Origin: Candidatus Omnitrophota bacterium | GTDB lineage: Bacteria > Omnitrophota > Gorgyraeia > Gygaellales > Profunditerraquicolaceae | Length of the DNA stretch: 42,079 nucleotides | Reading direction: 5' to 3' | Assembly: GCA_025453395.1 (NCBI GenBank) | Contig: JALOQK010000001.1 | Span: 230,313-272,391, forward strand | How positions within the stretch are numbered: position 1 is the first letter of the stretch | Below: more model-generated notes on this DNA | What the model was told of the DNA's origin: nothing | Databases searched by the model: none | The model's input: the letters and a program-made list of their open reading frames with translations, nothing else | The DNA's letters: not shown here

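Noticed and set aside
40232-40729. Plus-strand 165-codon ORF
   Set aside because: Antisense to the glycosidase-like and TPR domains, with no ribosome binding site or protein family match.

Overview
The whole 42,079-base window is the inside of one giant protein-coding gene on the minus strand. Reading the minus strand in the frame whose codons begin at coordinates divisible by 3, I translated from 42,078 down to 1 and met no stop codon: about 14,026 consecutive codons with neither the true start nor the true stop in view. Recognisable domains lie in this one frame along its whole length, so it is not a chance opening and shows no frameshift. I see no tRNA, rRNA, CRISPR array or insertion sequence. 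Plus-strand open frames are antisense shadows. A gene of this size, mixing enzymes, membrane segments and lineage-specific regions, fits best with Candidatus Omnitrophota (or another giant-gene bacterium of the PVC/candidate-phylum type); this taxonomic call is inference, since no marker gene is present.

Layout, in reading direction. Block 1 (42.0-33.1 kb) carries a phosphodiester-glycosidase-like domain, a TPR, a PHP hydrolase, a B12-binding-type domain fused to a radical SAM domain, and a cytidylate-kinase-like P-loop domain. Its sections are separated by six copies of the linker FESAMSPEA, four of them almost identical in DNA. Block 2 (33.1-27.0 kb) carries a GHKL ATPase, a beta-sandwich, a kinase-like domain, an archaemetzincin-like protease, a complete glucose-6-phosphate isomerase and an EamA transporter domain. 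These are separated by five copies of a different linker, S-L-D-N-G-G. Block 3 (27.0-22.9 kb) has a second GHKL ATPase and a PEP-utilising enzyme related to PTS enzyme I.

At 22.4-22.8 kb an 80-codon ORF with a strong ribosome binding site, a leader-like inverted repeat and a terminator-like hairpin sits in another frame inside the giant frame. The giant frame stays open there but reads like noncoding sequence. This is either an absorbed small gene or a join between two former giant genes.

Block 4 (22.4-14.4 kb) has an alpha-glucan-phosphorylase-like GT-B domain, a third GHKL ATPase, two copies of a ~300-residue unknown domain, a Pro/Glu-rich spacer and a three-copy GKYG module. Block 5 (14.4-1 kb) alternates membrane hairpins with mostly unrecognised soluble regions. 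It includes a possible EndoU/BECR-fold nuclease-like domain, a Glu/Leu-dehydrogenase-like domain, HEAT and TPR repeats, and two helix-turn-helix-like segments. Here a two-membrane-helix module recurs, and short GC-rich palindromes and a 7-base tandem repeat are translated in frame.

How the parts work together is unknown. The enzymes centre on sugar phosphates and phosphoryl transfer (isomerase, phosphorylase, enzyme I, kinases, three ATPases), and the regular linkers suggest domain separators or processing sites. Residue numbers below are local: residue 1 is the first full codon, at 42,078.
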